A stretch of DNA of 64,000 nucleotides. It comes from Thermophagus xiamenensis (GTDB lineage: Bacteria > Bacteroidota > Bacteroidia > Bacteroidales > Marinilabiliaceae). The DNA is taken from contig NZ_FONA01000023.1 of NCBI RefSeq assembly GCF_900112795.1, positions 1 through 64,000 on the forward strand, in the 5' to 3' direction. The position numbers and the translations under genes were made by a program. Shown here in pieces: positions 17,247 through 27,281 of this stretch (its first letter is position 1; each line of letters starts with the position of its first letter). The notes beneath the pieces were generated by a model. It worked only from the letters and a program-made list of their open reading frames with translations, was not told the origin of the DNA and did no database searches.

Positions 17247-17919
17247 TTTTTTGCTTATCCAATCTACTGTAAACAGTCAAAATAAGGAAAGCAAGAATCT
17301 GTTATCCCGAGATTCAAACCCTCAAGGAATTACTTTAGGATTAAATTTGGAAGGGCCTATCGGTTATTTATTTGACAAAGATAAATCGGCCTTTTCAATG
17401 GTTACACACATCAATTTATCCTCAAACTGGTTTTTTAGAGGGGAAGCAGGATTTGAGAATTTAACCTTTTCGGATAGGCATGCAGAAGAAAGAAATTATC
17501 AATATCAGAGCAATGGCTCATTTCTTAAGGCAGGTCTTTTATATGATTTTTTTAATGTTGATGAACCGGGCAACAATGACAACATTTTCATAGGCCTAAG
17601 TTATGGATTTGCTTTACAAGAACATGGTAGCCAGAGCTTCTTAATAAAAAATGATTATTGGGGCGACTACCAAGCTTCGATGACAAATTATTTCCTCCAA
17701 ACTCATTGGTTGGAACTCATCGCAGGTCCACGTACCGAAATAATGAAAAATTTATATATGGGATGGACATTAAATATCCGGGTAAAAGTATTTCAGGATA
17801 ATTCAAAAGCACTCATCCCCTTTTCTATTCCAGGTTATGGAAGTGGTGATAAAAATATTAACCTGGGCTTTTCTTACATTATTGAATATTTTATACCATG
17901 GAATAAAAAAAGAAAATAG
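17206..17919 (+). CDS. DUF6048-family outer-membrane-like protein
   Basis: 237 residues with an N-terminal signal (ISFLLIQSTVNSQ) and a barrel-like pattern: GITLGLNLEGPIGYLF, NWFFRGEAGFENL, FIGLSYGFALQEHG and a C-terminal strand ending FIPW. It overlaps the DUF6452 gene by 41 bp. Known only as a conserved Bacteroidota family; the surface or outer-membrane location is inferred from strands and signal. Start ATG 17206 lies inside the upstream gene, as expected for coupling. Confidence 0.75.
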   Translation: MAKLPKIFSSIFISFLLIQSTVNSQNKESKNLLSRDSNPQGITLGLNLEGPIGYLFDKDKSAFSMVTHINLSSNWFFRGEAGFENLTFSDRHAEERNYQYQSNGSFLKAGLLYDFFNVDEPGNNDNIFIGLSYGFALQEHGSQSFLIKNDYWGDYQASMTNYFLQTHWLELIAGPRTEIMKNLYMGWTLNIRVKVFQDNSKALIPFSIPGYGSGDKNINLGFSYIIEYFIPWNKKRK

Positions 17920-17939
17920 ATCGAGAGTGAAACAAATAA

Positions 17940-17971
17940 CCTGTAATTGAAGTAAGTTTAATACGAATGAA
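17940..17971 (+). repeat. Tail of the dispersed repeat overlapping a start codon
   Basis: GAAGTAAGTTTAATACGAATGAAA resembles the conserved right edge of the repeat copies at 16380 and 30528 (GTTAAATAAATTATATACGAATGAAA). The ATG in this tail is the start codon of the gene at 17967. The body of the repeat is missing. Confidence 0.4.
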
Positions 17972-18554
17972 ATCCCAACAGAACATAGCTGTTTTTTGTG
18001 CCTCGAGCCCTCAGGTACCAAAAAAATATTTTGATGCGTCCCGAAAAGCCACTGAAGTTCTCGTGAAATCGGGTTACGGAATAATCTATGGCGGCGGAGG
18101 TCAAGGCCTTATGGGCGCTGTAGCCAATGAAGCCTTGAAACATAATGGAACCATAACCGGCATCATACCACGTTTTATGGTCGAGGTCGAATGGCAGCAC
18201 AAAGATGTTAAAGACATGATACTTGTAGAAACCATGCATCAACGAAAAGAGTTAATGGTTCAAAAAAGTTCGGGTATTTTAGTGCTTCCCGGTGGCATCG
18301 GAACTATGGAGGAGCTTTTTGAGGTATTATCACTTAAAAAGCTGGGAAAATATTCTTATCCGGCCATAATTCTCAACACTGATGGTTTCTATGATGGTTT
18401 GTTAACACTTTTTCAAAAAATGACACAAGAAAAATTTATGCGTCCCATTCACAATCAAATGTGGACAATAGTAGATGAACCAACGGATATTATTAAGGCA
18501 CTTCAAAGTGCCACCCTATGGGGAAAGGATGCAATCAATTTTGCCGCACTTTAA
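17967..18554 (+). CDS. LOG-family protein (TIGR00730), nucleoside 5'-monophosphate phosphoribohydrolase-like
   Basis: A 195-residue cytosolic Rossmann-fold protein. The hallmark PGGIGTMEELFE (PGGxGTxxE) is near residue 107, with GYGIIYGGGGQGLMGAVA near residue 35 and an ETMHQRKELM segment before it. The family cleaves the N-glycosidic bond of AMP-type nucleotides (cytokinin-activating LOG in plants, PpnH-like in bacteria). The start codon lies in the tail of a dispersed repeat, so its leader was probably shaped by that element. It is followed after 36 bp by DUF4271 with its own promoter. Confidence 0.9.
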   Translation: MKSQQNIAVFCASSPQVPKKYFDASRKATEVLVKSGYGIIYGGGGQGLMGAVANEALKHNGTITGIIPRFMVEVEWQHKDVKDMILVETMHQRKELMVQKSSGILVLPGGIGTMEELFEVLSLKKLGKYSYPAIILNTDGFYDGLLTLFQKMTQEKFMRPIHNQMWTIVDEPTDIIKALQSATLWGKDAINFAAL

Positions 18555-18571
18555 TAAAAGTTTTAATTTTG
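18541..18571 (+). promoter_or_regulatory. Bacteroidota promoter for the DUF4271-hemD genes
   Basis: TTG at 18541-18543 and TAATTTTG at 18564-18571, with exactly 20 nt between, match the TTG-N19-21-TAnnTTTG consensus. The predicted transcription start is near 18578, 13 nt before the ATG. The TTG overlaps the 3' end of the preceding gene. Confidence 0.75.
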
Positions 18572-18590
18572 TACTTCAATTTCGAGGGTT

Positions 18591-19787
18591 ATGAACAGCC
18601 AAAGCCACTTAGTTGAAAAATATTTAGTTACGACTAAGAATCAAGATAGTGCTGCACAAAAGAAAATGCACCCGGCTGTGATTGTGCCTGAAAAAATTGA
18701 GCTTAAATTACAAAAACCAACAATAAAGCTATTAGAGATACCTGACGACTCTTCGTTTCAGCAACGGCAACAAATTCATTTTGAGAGAAAAGCCAATGAA
18801 CAAAAGCTTTCATTAGCATCCACTGACAATAGTGGTGAGTTGCCTTATTCAAATATTGAAGGACCAGATACATTGGACGCGGTATTAATACACAACTGGA
18901 TATCCTCAGGATTCAGGCAAACTCTATGGGCCTCCGCATCCAATGATTCGGTATGTTTTATACCCTATAACTATTCTTCAAGAACTAATACAACCTTAAA
19001 AGATAGCGTTAAACATTCTAACAAGCCTTACAACAAATTAAATTTAACTGACAGTACATCATTCCTTCAAAGAACTGAGCGTGGAGCCACGCAAAGTTCG
19101 CTCAGTAAACAAAAAGAACCAATTACTCATCCATCGCACCACAATCTGGTAACCGAGCCTTGGTTCATCTCAGCCCTCATACTATTTGTAGCCATTACCG
19201 GTTTTATTCGTTTAAAATGGCAAGCATATTTAACCAAAATTTTCCAGGCTGTTACATTTTCCACTATTGCCACCAAATTGCAGACTTCATCAAGCAGTAA
19301 AGAAAAAGTGGCATCCTTTTTTCTTAATGTATTGTTTTATGGTAATTTTTCTTTGTTTTTATATGAGTATATGGTTTTTAAAAACCATTCCTATTTTCAT
19401 TGGACGGGATGGAATTTATGGTTATTAATTGCCGCATTTTTAATGGCTATTTCTTTTTCAAAAACTATTGTTTACAAATTTATAGGATGGGTATTCCGAA
19501 TTGAGAAACAAACCACCAACTATTTATTTCAAGCATCCGTAATGAACAAGGCTTATGGCGTTATACTTATGCCTCTAGTAGTGCTTTTCCCGTTTTTAAA
19601 CCCCGAAGCCAGCCCAATCGTTTTAAAAATTGGATTGGCTGCTTTTGTTTTGATGTATTTCATTCAAATAGTCAGAGGAATTGGAGCAAATTTAAGAGAT
19701 GCGCTTTCAGTTTATTACATTATTTTGTACCTTTGTGGCTTAGAAATATTACCCTTATCCATACTGTACAAGGTACTTATTCATTGA
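18591..19787 (+). CDS. DUF4271 domain membrane protein
   Basis: 398 residues. The first 190 are polar and low in structure, without a signal peptide. From about 190 there are six or so membrane helices (FISALILFVAITGFI, LNVLFYGNFSLFLYEYMVF, LWLLIAAFLMAISF, GVILMPLVVLFPFLN and a final IILYLCGLEILPLSILY), the DUF4271 pattern. In Bacteroidota this gene is commonly just before hemD, as here with a 50-bp gap. The function is unknown; inner-membrane location is inferred. Confidence 0.85.
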   Translation: MNSQSHLVEKYLVTTKNQDSAAQKKMHPAVIVPEKIELKLQKPTIKLLEIPDDSSFQQRQQIHFERKANEQKLSLASTDNSGELPYSNIEGPDTLDAVLIHNWISSGFRQTLWASASNDSVCFIPYNYSSRTNTTLKDSVKHSNKPYNKLNLTDSTSFLQRTERGATQSSLSKQKEPITHPSHHNLVTEPWFISALILFVAITGFIRLKWQAYLTKIFQAVTFSTIATKLQTSSSSKEKVASFFLNVLFYGNFSLFLYEYMVFKNHSYFHWTGWNLWLLIAAFLMAISFSKTIVYKFIGWVFRIEKQTTNYLFQASVMNKAYGVILMPLVVLFPFLNPEASPIVLKIGLAAFVLMYFIQIVRGIGANLRDALSVYYIILYLCGLEILPLSILYKVLIH

Positions 19788-19837
19788 CCTGATTACTGGA
19801 ATGGTTTCTGGTTTTGTTGAACTAAAACTTAAGTAAA

Positions 19838-20584
19838 TTGAAGATCAAAAAAATTCTGGTTTCACAGCCTAAACCGTCAACGCCAAAATCCCCTTACTTT
19901 GAATTGTCTGAAAAAAACAACGTTAAAATTGATTTCAGACCATTTATCCAAATTGAAGGGGTTTCTGCAAAAGAATTCCGACAACAAAAAATTAATATTC
20001 TTGAACACACGGCAGTGATCTTTACAAGCCGTACGGCAATAGACCACTTTTTCAGGATTTGTGAAGAAACGCGCGTGACGGTTCCTGATGATATGAAGTA
20101 TTTTTGTATTTCTGAGGCCACTGCTTTTTATCTTCAGAAATACATTGTGTATAGAAAGCGGAAAATTTTTCACTCAACCGGTAAATTTCCTGATTTGGTG
20201 GAGGTAATCAAAAAACACAAACAAGAAAAATTTTTGGTACCTCTCTCTGATATCCATAAACAGGAAATTCCGGACCTGCTGACAAAAGCCAAGGTGAAAT
20301 TTACCAAGGCTATCTTGTATAGAACAGTAAGTAGTGATTTGAGTGATTTGAAAGAGATCGATTATGATGTGCTGGTATTTTTTAGTCCTTCCGGTATTAA
20401 ATCATTATTGCAGAATTTCCCGAACTTCAAACAAAATGACACGCTAATTGCTTCCTTTGGACCAGCCACCGCAAAAGCGGTTAAGGAAGCAGGCCTGCGA
20501 CTGGACATTCAGGCGCCAATGCCTCAAGCACCATCAATGACTGCTGCGCTGGAAATGTACATTAAAAAATACAACAAAAAGTAG
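19838..20584 (+). CDS. hemD: Uroporphyrinogen-III synthase
   Basis: A 248-residue cytosolic enzyme that closes hydroxymethylbilane to uroporphyrinogen III for haem and sirohaem. Seen: the typical Bacteroidota N-terminus (KIKKILVSQPKPSTPKSPYF), IFTSRTAIDHFF near residue 62, VLFFSPSGIKSLL-like segment near 180 (VFFSPSGIKSLL) and ASFGPATAKAVKEAGL near 206. The start appears to be TTG at 19838: no ATG precedes the conserved N-terminus in frame. It follows DUF4271 and is closed by a hairpin at 20584. The sequence family is divergent, but length and the SPSG and GPATA motifs fit. Confidence 0.9.
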   Translation: MKIKKILVSQPKPSTPKSPYFELSEKNNVKIDFRPFIQIEGVSAKEFRQQKINILEHTAVIFTSRTAIDHFFRICEETRVTVPDDMKYFCISEATAFYLQKYIVYRKRKIFHSTGKFPDLVEVIKKHKQEKFLVPLSDIHKQEIPDLLTKAKVKFTKAILYRTVSSDLSDLKEIDYDVLVFFSPSGIKSLLQNFPNFKQNDTLIASFGPATAKAVKEAGLRLDIQAPMPQAPSMTAALEMYIKKYNKK

Positions 20585-20620
20585 CAATAATTCCTGCCAA
20601 TTAACGGCGGGAATTATTGC
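20584..20620 (+). terminator. Hairpin terminator after hemD
   Basis: GCAATAATTCCTGCC (20584-20598) pairs with GGCGGGAATTATTGC (20606-20620) with one G-T wobble and a 7-nt loop. There is no long T-run after it. The remaining sequence to 20864 shows nothing recognisable. Confidence 0.7.
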
Positions 20621-20864
20621 ATTACAGTTAATCTTATTCTGAAAAGAATATTCATCGACAAAAAGGACCTCGTATATCTTCATAATTGGGGGGTTAATAT
20701 CAATGATTAGCGAAAAAGCCCGCCGATCGCAACCCATTCAAACTTGTTGATTAGGGGCCTTTTCTTGCTTTACAATATTCATATAAAAGCAGGCACTTTG
20801 TTCTTAACCTTAATGCATATTTTTATGTCATGAAAGGCTGTGAATTATTGAACCAGTTACCAAT

Positions 20865-21281
20865 ATGCATCAATCAGGATTCACGTTCGGAAAGTCAGAA
20901 AAGCTCTGTCGCCGAAAAATAATTGACCAATTATTTGGAAAAGGCAATTCTTTTCTGGCTTTTCCTTTAAAGGTACAATTTTTGTTCACAGAACTTCCTG
21001 AAGATGTCCCGGCTCAGGTAATGTTTTCAGTATCAAAACGTCGTTTTAAAAGGGCCGTAAAACGTAATTTATTGAAACGACGCATGAGAGAAGCCTTCCG
21101 GCTAAACAAACATCAATTGCACGAATGTGCCCAAAGCAAATCACTTCAAATGGCTATTGCATTCATTTACATTGGGGACAGCATACTCGACTACCATACT
21201 ATTGAAAAAGGAATGAAAAAAGCCTTGATTAAACTAACAGATGAAATGAAAAAAAATGACACTATTCAGAGCCGTGATTAA
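20865..21281 (+). CDS. rnpA: Ribonuclease P protein component
   Basis: A 138-residue basic protein that binds RNase P RNA and helps mature tRNA 5' ends. The conserved RNR segment [18 protein letters not shown] lies near residue 63, after FSVSKRRF. The N-terminal [19 protein letters not shown] is typical. The 3' end overlaps yidD by 26 bp, the usual arrangement. The chromosomal partner rpmH is not in the window, as is usual for Bacteroidota. Confidence 0.93.
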   Translation: MHQSGFTFGKSEKLCRRKIIDQLFGKGNSFLAFPLKVQFLFTELPEDVPAQVMFSVSKRRFKRAVKRNLLKRRMREAFRLNKHQLHECAQSKSLQMAIAFIYIGDSILDYHTIEKGMKKALIKLTDEMKKNDTIQSRD

Positions 21282-21507
21282 GGCATTGAAAAAAACTATG
21301 GTTTTCTTATTAATAATTCCTATCAAAATATATCAATGGACCATTTCCCCAATGATTGGTCCTTCCTGCCGATATACGCCTACCTGTTCAACTTATTCTA
21401 TTCAAGCCTTGAAGAAACATGGTCCGATTAAAGGATTATGGTTAGCCATAAAACGCATTTTATCATGTAACCCATGGGGTGGTAGCGGATATGATCCGGT
21501 GCCATGA
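21256..21507 (+). CDS. yidD: Membrane protein insertion efficiency factor YidD
   Basis: An 83-residue protein assisting membrane-protein insertion with YidC. The family signature is intact: [34 protein letters not shown] and [13 protein letters not shown] with its conserved cysteines. It begins inside rnpA (26-bp overlap), giving translational coupling. It has a slightly hydrophobic amphipathic N-terminus and no signal peptide. Confidence 0.95.
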   Translation: MTLFRAVIKALKKTMVFLLIIPIKIYQWTISPMIGPSCRYTPTCSTYSIQALKKHGPIKGLWLAIKRILSCNPWGGSGYDPVP

Positions 21508-21537
21508 ACAGAAATTCATTTATTAAAACTCATCTGT

Positions 21538-22797
21538 GTGAAAGTACTGCATATAAATAAATTTGATTCCACAGGAGGTGCTGCTCTGGCAGCAGTAAGA
21601 TTACTTCAAGCACAACGAGCCTATGGCATTGATGCCCACATGCTCGTTTTACAAAAACAAAGCGATTCGCAGTATATTACTCCCATATTCAAGAGTATAA
21701 AAGGCCAGATTTTTCAGAATCTGAAGTTTATTAGTGAAATATTGTGGTTTACCAGATATGAGAAAGACCGACAAAATCGATTTACTTTTTCTCCCGCCCG
21801 TTTTGGATTTAATCTTCACAAGCATCCTTTGGTAAAAAATGCCGATATTTTACATATTCATTGGATAAATCAAGGCTTCATTTCCCTGCCAGGTTTACAA
21901 AAGCTAACAACATTAGGAAAACCTATTGTCTGGACTTTACATGATTTATGGCCGGTTACCGGCGGATGCCATTATCCGGGAAATTGTGATAACTTCACTT
22001 CGGGCTGTGGCCATTGTCCTTTACTTAAAAAGCCAGGAAAAAATGATTTATCTGCTATCCAAAATAAAAGAAAAGAAGACATTTATTCTAAAGGAACAAT
22101 AGCTTTTGTGGGCTGTAGTCAATGGATAAAAAATGAAGCAGAAAAAAATTCTCTTACCAAACTACTCAATCCACCCTTTTATCAAATATTTAACCCAATA
22201 GATTTAAATCTCTATTGTCCTGCACCCAAAGATGAAGTAAGACGACGGCTTGGGCTTCCCCGCGACAAAAATCTTTTATTATTAGGGGCAGCCAACATTT
22301 TTGATCCGAGAAAAGGAACTCAATATTTAATTAAAGCACTAAAAAATTTAGCAACTCAACATCCGAAACTATTAAAAGAGATAGAATTAATTACCTTCGG
22401 GAAAAACACTAATATATTTCAGGAAAAGTTAGCATTTCCCATTCATGATTTAGGCCTTGTAAAGGACGAAGTAAAAATGGCTCAACTATACCAGGCATCG
22501 GATCTATTTATTTTGTCATCCTTACAAGATAATTTACCTAATACGGTTGTGGAATCTCTGGCTTGTGGGACACCCGTTGTTGCTTTTAATATAGGAGGTG
22601 TCCCCGAAATGATTCACCATAAAAATAACGGCTATTTAGCTCAATCAGGACAATGGGATAAATTAAGTGAAGGCATTCTGTATGTCTTAAAAAACCATGA
22701 ACAACTAAGTACCAATGCCCGAAAATTTGCAAAAAATAATTTTGCCCCTCATATTATTGCCCGGAAATACAATGAAATTTATCGGTCATTCCATTAA
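21538..22797 (+). CDS. Glycosyltransferase family 4 protein
   Basis: A 419-residue GT-B enzyme, probably cytosolic and membrane-associated. N-terminal acceptor domain begins KVLHINKFDSTGGAALAA and includes HDLWPVTGGCHYPGNC with a cysteine-rich loop (CxxFxxxCxxC) seen in WcaC-like colanic acid transferases. C-terminal nucleotide-sugar domain has LFILSSLQDNLPNTVVESLA and FNIGGVPEMI near residue 355. The start is GTG at 21538, 30 bp after yidD. With the GT2 gene at 22881 it suggests surface polysaccharide or glycan synthesis; sugar specificity cannot be read from sequence. Confidence 0.88.
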   Translation: MKVLHINKFDSTGGAALAAVRLLQAQRAYGIDAHMLVLQKQSDSQYITPIFKSIKGQIFQNLKFISEILWFTRYEKDRQNRFTFSPARFGFNLHKHPLVKNADILHIHWINQGFISLPGLQKLTTLGKPIVWTLHDLWPVTGGCHYPGNCDNFTSGCGHCPLLKKPGKNDLSAIQNKRKEDIYSKGTIAFVGCSQWIKNEAEKNSLTKLLNPPFYQIFNPIDLNLYCPAPKDEVRRRLGLPRDKNLLLLGAANIFDPRKGTQYLIKALKNLATQHPKLLKEIELITFGKNTNIFQEKLAFPIHDLGLVKDEVKMAQLYQASDLFILSSLQDNLPNTVVESLACGTPVVAFNIGGVPEMIHHKNNGYLAQSGQWDKLSEGILYVLKNHEQLSTNARKFAKNNFAPHIIARKYNEIYRSFH

Positions 22798-22880
22798 TGC
22801 GCAAGGCAATAAACTTATTCTTTTTGAATACGAAAAACAAAACGTACTGTTCATCATTATGAAATTAAAAATAGTCTTTG

Positions 22881-23627
22881 ATGCATAAACCCAGCATATC
22901 CATAATAACGGTAGTATATAACGCAGCCACATCAATTGAATATACTATCCAGGCAGTATTGGCTCTTACATATCCCAATAAAGAATATATTATAATTGAT
23001 GGAGGTAGCACCGATGGTACAGTCGACATCATAAAACGGTACGAAAGGCATATATCAAAATGGGTGAGTGGTCCGGATGCCGGCTTGTATGATGCCATGA
23101 ACAAAGGATTAGAAATGTCAACGGGCGATTTTGTTTGGTTTATTAATGCCGGGGATGCTCCCGCATCCCCCGATATTCTTGAAAGGGTCTTCACCGGCAA
23201 CTCATACGCCGATATTTATTATGGAGATACCATGATTATTGATGAGAATGGAAAGAAAATAGGTAGACGACGCCTCTCACCTCCCTCTGCACTGAAATGG
23301 AAAGACTTCCGAAAGGGAATGCTTGTTAGCCATCAATCATTTATTGCTTCACGGAAAGTAGTGAAAAAATACGATTTAAGATATAAATTTTCTTCTGACT
23401 TTGACTGGTGCCTATATGCACTAAAAAATGCCTCAAAAGTCCAAAATACTCATCTAATTTTATCTCTTTTTCGTGATGGCGGAATAACTAAAAAGAACAT
23501 TATTCCGGGCTTGAAAGAGCGTTTTCAAATTATGGTAAAAAATTATGGGTTGATATCCACATTACTAGCTCATCTAACAATTACACCAAAATTCTTTTGG
23601 TTTTGGATAAAACACAAACGATTTTAA
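22881..23627 (+). CDS. Glycosyltransferase family 2 protein
   Basis: A 248-residue GT-A enzyme. The N-terminal SIITVVYNAATSIEYTIQA, the EYIIIDGGSTDGTVDII segment, then ISKWVSGPDAGLYDAMNKG and the INAGDAP region in place of the DXD motif are typical of WcaE-like colanic acid transferases. SSDFDWCLYAL near residue 172 supplies the base region. ATG 22881 is preceded in frame by a TTG at 22878 that adds one residue. It is 83 bp after the GT4 gene; both are likely cotranscribed. The specificity is unknown. Confidence 0.88.
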   Translation: MHKPSISIITVVYNAATSIEYTIQAVLALTYPNKEYIIIDGGSTDGTVDIIKRYERHISKWVSGPDAGLYDAMNKGLEMSTGDFVWFINAGDAPASPDILERVFTGNSYADIYYGDTMIIDENGKKIGRRRLSPPSALKWKDFRKGMLVSHQSFIASRKVVKKYDLRYKFSSDFDWCLYALKNASKVQNTHLILSLFRDGGITKKNIIPGLKERFQIMVKNYGLISTLLAHLTITPKFFWFWIKHKRF

Positions 23628-23683
23628 TAAAGCAAAACATAGACCAATACTCTGACGCTTGCCAAAAGTTTTTACAGAGCCAG

Positions 23684-24388
23684 TTAATTATTCTTCTTTG
23701 TTATTTCAGAAGGTCTATAGATATATACTACCCCATATTCAGAAGCTTTTTCTCTCTTTTGATCCGGTTCCAAATCCCCAAAAAATGCCTCAACTTCGTT
23801 CCATATCTTGACAATAAGAGAATCGGCAATTTCTCTTTCGGCAGCCACTTTCTTCTGCATTTTTTGGGAGGTTTTAACCAGATCTTTGTGTATGTTATAG
23901 TTTTCTAAAAATTTTTCAAAATGCACTTTCACCATGGCTATAGTCGGATTGAAAACCCTTGATCCTCCTTGCCCCATTCTTTTCTCTTCTCCTTGAATTA
24001 CTTTTTCGCCCCAATGGATAAGTTGTTGTTCGGTATTAATTTCCGGAAGGTTTTTATCGGTTTCATTCAACCCATAAAAAGTTCTAACATTAGGCTTTAA
24101 TTCACCCCTTGCGATAGCCATATTCACAACTTGAAGGAAATGTGAAAGGTACATTCGGGCAATGCGGAAATGCTCCGAAAGCAACTTCCCAAATTTTGAT
24201 TGACGTTCTTTACTAAATTGATATTGACGGATAGCTTGTTCAAATTGTGGAACAAAAACCTTGACCTCGAATAATAATTTTTGGGAAAAAGCCAACTCTA
24301 AGGGACTAATTTGCGCCCCTTTACTTTGAGCAGTCTTTAAAGCTCTTAACCTAGCCTGATCTGTATTGGGAAGTCGTCGGTATGGCAT
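23684..24388 (-). CDS. Conserved-looking hypothetical protein
   Basis: 234 residues, not recognised. It has no signal peptide or membrane helix and is strongly helical and charged. It starts MPYRRLPNTDQARLRALKTA, has SKFGKLLSEHFRIARMYLSHFLQVVNMAI in the middle, and ends in a Tyr/Arg/Pro tail (GVVYIYRPSEI). The N-terminal RRLPNTDQARLRAL resembles the start of uncharacterised Bacteroidota proteins recalled from genomes. It is monocistronic, convergent with the glycosyltransferase gene (56 bp apart). A similar helical, unknown protein lies at 29177, but the two show no clear alignment by eye. Confidence 0.7.
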   Translation of the reverse strand: MPYRRLPNTDQARLRALKTAQSKGAQISPLELAFSQKLLFEVKVFVPQFEQAIRQYQFSKERQSKFGKLLSEHFRIARMYLSHFLQVVNMAIARGELKPNVRTFYGLNETDKNLPEINTEQQLIHWGEKVIQGEEKRMGQGGSRVFNPTIAMVKVHFEKFLENYNIHKDLVKTSQKMQKKVAAEREIADSLIVKIWNEVEAFFGDLEPDQKREKASEYGVVYIYRPSEITKKNN

Positions 24389-24480
24389 GGTTTCATCTTT
24401 TCCTGCGGCATGAATATAGCAAAAAGTTTAACCAATTACAATACAAACAGATAATCTTATAATAAACAATACAAAAAACA

Positions 24481-24509
24481 AACCCCGGAGTCTTAAACGA
24501 TCCGGGGTT
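24481..24509 (-). terminator. Terminator of the sdhCAB operon
   Basis: AACCCCGGA (24481-24489) and TCCGGGGTT (24501-24509) pair perfectly around an 11-nt loop. On the minus strand it is followed by a T-rich tract. It lies 25 bp after the sdhB stop. Confidence 0.85.
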
Positions 24510-24534
24510 ATATAATTTTCAAATTCAATAACTA

Positions 24535-25290
24535 TTATTCTTTAAGCTTAGCTTTAAGAAATTCACGATTCAATCGTGCAATATTGGCTAATGAAATTCC
24601 CTTAGGACACTCCACTTCACAAGCGCCAGTATTGGTGCAATTTCCAAAGCCCAATTCATCCATTTTGGCTACCATATTCCGAGCCCGCCGAGCTGCCTCA
24701 ACGCGTCCCTGGGGCAATAGGGCAAGATGGCTAACCTTAGCTGAAACAAATAACATGGCAGAACCATTTTTACATGCAGCAACACAGGCTCCACAACCAA
24801 TACAAGAAGCAGCATCCATGGCTTCATCAGCTGCTTCCTTGGGAATAGGAATAGCATTAGCGTCAGGAACCCCACCTGTACTAACAGAAATATACCCACC
24901 AGCAGCAATAATTTTATCAAAAGCGCTGCGATCAACAATAAGGTCCTTAATTATTGGGAAACCAGCAGAGCGCCACGGTTCTACAGTGATTGTTTCTCCA
25001 TCCTTGAACTTACGCATATGCAACTGGCAGGTGGTAACACGGTCGTCGGGTCCATGAGGGCGACCATTTATATAAAGCGAACACATACCACAAATCCCCT
25101 CCCGACAATCGTGATCAAATGCAACAGGTTCTTTCCCTTCGCTAATTAATTGTTCATTAAGAATGTCCATCATCTCCAAAAAGGAGCTATCAGTAGATAT
25201 GTTTTTGAGCTCATACGTTTCGAACCGACCTTTAGCTTTAGGACCGGCTTGACGCCAAACTCTAAGTTTAATATTAATCGTTTTTTCCAT
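24535..25290 (-). CDS. sdhB: Succinate dehydrogenase/fumarate reductase iron-sulfur subunit
   Basis: A 251-residue electron-transfer subunit carrying one 2Fe-2S and two further clusters between the flavin subunit and quinone. Seen: CREGICGMC near residue 60 with a later TCQLH (2Fe-2S), [11 protein letters not shown] near 147 and [12 protein letters not shown] near 202. The frame extends to a TTG at 25305, but ATG 25290, preceded by GGAG, starts a normal N-terminus. It is the last gene of sdhCAB, 32 bp after sdhA. Direction of catalysis (succinate oxidation or fumarate reduction) cannot be told from sequence. Confidence 0.95.
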   Translation of the reverse strand: MEKTINIKLRVWRQAGPKAKGRFETYELKNISTDSSFLEMMDILNEQLISEGKEPVAFDHDCREGICGMCSLYINGRPHGPDDRVTTCQLHMRKFKDGETITVEPWRSAGFPIIKDLIVDRSAFDKIIAAGGYISVSTGGVPDANAIPIPKEAADEAMDAASCIGCGACVAACKNGSAMLFVSAKVSHLALLPQGRVEAARRARNMVAKMDELGFGNCTNTGACEVECPKGISLANIARLNREFLKAKLKE

Positions 25291-25322
25291 GACAAAATAC
25301 TCCAATTAATTTAACACCCCCG

Positions 25323-27263
25323 TTATTTGTAGTTGCGTTGAACAGGTTTTACCACTTCAAATTTCAACTCTTCTTTGTGCAATTCTGGGTCCTGATCTTC
25401 ACCTTTGTATAGCCAGCAGGCGGAATAAGAAAACTTATCATCCTGACGAAGTGCCTCTCCATCTTCCGTCTGATATTCTTCACGGAAATGACCTCCGCAC
25501 GATTCTTCACGGTGCAACGCATCTATAGCCATTAACTCGCCAATCTCAATAAAATCAGCTAGTCTACTGGCTTTTTCCAATTCAACATTCATACCTTCGG
25601 AAGACCCGGGAATGCGCACATTACTCCAAAATTCTTTTTTGATGCTACGAATTTTTTCAATAGCTTGCTGCAATCCTTCCTTGTTGCGAGACATTCCCAC
25701 AAAGTCCCACATAACAAGTCCCAATTCTTTATGAATGCTGTCGACCGAACGTTTTCCCTGTATGCTCATAATTTTGTCCAGTCGTTCTTTGGCTGCTTTT
25801 TCTGCTTCCTCAAATTCTTTTTCGTTAGTCGACATTCGCGGTGTTGAAATATCATCCGCTAAATAATTTTGAATAGTATATGGCAGAATAAAATAACCGT
25901 CTGCCAATCCTTGCATTAATGCGGATGCACCTAAACGATTGGCACCATGGTCGGAAAAGTTAGCTTCACCAGCAGCAAATAATCCGGGAACAGTGGTTTG
26001 CAATTCATAATCAACCCAAAGACCACCCATTGTGTAATGAATGGCGGGATAAATCATCATTGGTGTTTCATATGGATTTTCATCCACAATTTTTTCATAC
26101 ATCTGGAACAAATTGCCATAACGAGCCTCAATTGCATCTCGCCCAAGTCGTTCGATAGCAGATTTAAAATCAAGATAAACAGCCAATCCAGTAGCGCCTA
26201 CACCATATCCGGCATCGCAACGTTCTTTGGCAGCCCTGGAAGCCACATCTCGGGGTACCAGGTTACCAAATGCAGGATAACGACGCTCAAGATAATAATC
26301 ACGATCTTCTTCGGGAATATCTACTGGTCTTAATTTTCCAGCCCGGATAGCTTCTGCATCTTCTTTTTTCTTCGGCACCCATATACGTCCATCGTTCCGA
26401 AGGGATTCGGACATCAATGTAAGTTTACTTTGAAACTTGCCATGAACCGGGATACATGTTGGGTGAATTTGGGCAAAACAGGGGTTGGCAAACATAGCGC
26501 CTTTTTTATAGGCTCTCCAGGCAGCAGATCCATTCGATCCCATGGCATTGGTCGACAGGAAAAAAGTATTTCCGTACCCTCCGGTCGCCAAAACTACTGC
26601 ATGCCCAAAATATCTTTCGAGCTTACCGGTAACCAAGTTACGAGCAATAATACCTCTGGCTTTGCCGTCAACAATAACGATTTCTACCAACTCGGTCCGG
26701 GTATGCAACTCAACGCTACCCTGATGCACTTGACGCATCAAAGCCTGATAGGCACCTAAAAGCAGCTGTTGCCCGGTCTGTCCTTTAGCATAAAAAGTAC
26801 GACTTACCTGCGCACCACCAAAAGACCTATTATCTAACAATCCGCCATATTCCCTGGCAAATGGAACGCCTTGCGCAACACATTGATCTATGATACTATT
26901 ACTTACCTGCGCCAACCGATATACATTAGCTTCTCTGGCCCGATAATCCCCTCCTTTTACGGTATCATAAAAAAGACGATATACAGAATCTCCGTCGTTA
27001 GGATAATTCTTGGCGGCATTAATACCACCTTGAGCAGCAATAGAGTGCGCACGACGAGGAGAATCCTGAATAGTAAAGACTTTTACATTAAACCCCATTT
27101 CACCGAAAGAAGCGGCAGCAGAAGCACCGGCTAATCCGGTTCCTACAACAATGATATCCAGCTTTCTTTTATTGGCCGGATTAACAAGTTTTTGATTAGC
27201 TTTATAATTGTCCCACTTTTGAGCTAAAGGCCCTTCGGGAATTTTCGCATCTAATTTAACCAT
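25323..27263 (-). CDS. sdhA: Succinate dehydrogenase/fumarate reductase flavoprotein subunit
   Basis: A 646-residue catalytic subunit with covalent FAD. The N-terminal [17 protein letters not shown] is the dinucleotide fold, and [16 protein letters not shown] supplies the His that carries [14 protein letters not shown] and [16 protein letters not shown] are active-site and FAD segments; the capping domain lies between. The C-terminal helical part includes [20 protein letters not shown]. The long form with the b558-type membrane subunit is the Bacteroidota type. It lies 18 bp after sdhC and 32 bp before sdhB. Confidence 0.96.
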   Translation of the reverse strand: MVKLDAKIPEGPLAQKWDNYKANQKLVNPANKRKLDIIVVGTGLAGASAAASFGEMGFNVKVFTIQDSPRRAHSIAAQGGINAAKNYPNDGDSVYRLFYDTVKGGDYRAREANVYRLAQVSNSIIDQCVAQGVPFAREYGGLLDNRSFGGAQVSRTFYAKGQTGQQLLLGAYQALMRQVHQGSVELHTRTELVEIVIVDGKARGIIARNLVTGKLERYFGHAVVLATGGYGNTFFLSTNAMGSNGSAAWRAYKKGAMFANPCFAQIHPTCIPVHGKFQSKLTLMSESLRNDGRIWVPKKKEDAEAIRAGKLRPVDIPEEDRDYYLERRYPAFGNLVPRDVASRAAKERCDAGYGVGATGLAVYLDFKSAIERLGRDAIEARYGNLFQMYEKIVDENPYETPMMIYPAIHYTMGGLWVDYELQTTVPGLFAAGEANFSDHGANRLGASALMQGLADGYFILPYTIQNYLADDISTPRMSTNEKEFEEAEKAAKERLDKIMSIQGKRSVDSIHKELGLVMWDFVGMSRNKEGLQQAIEKIRSIKKEFWSNVRIPGSSEGMNVELEKASRLADFIEIGELMAIDALHREESCGGHFREEYQTEDGEALRQDDKFSYSACWLYKGEDQDPELHKEELKFEVVKPVQRNYK

Positions 27264-27281
27264 GATCTCTCCGTATTTTAT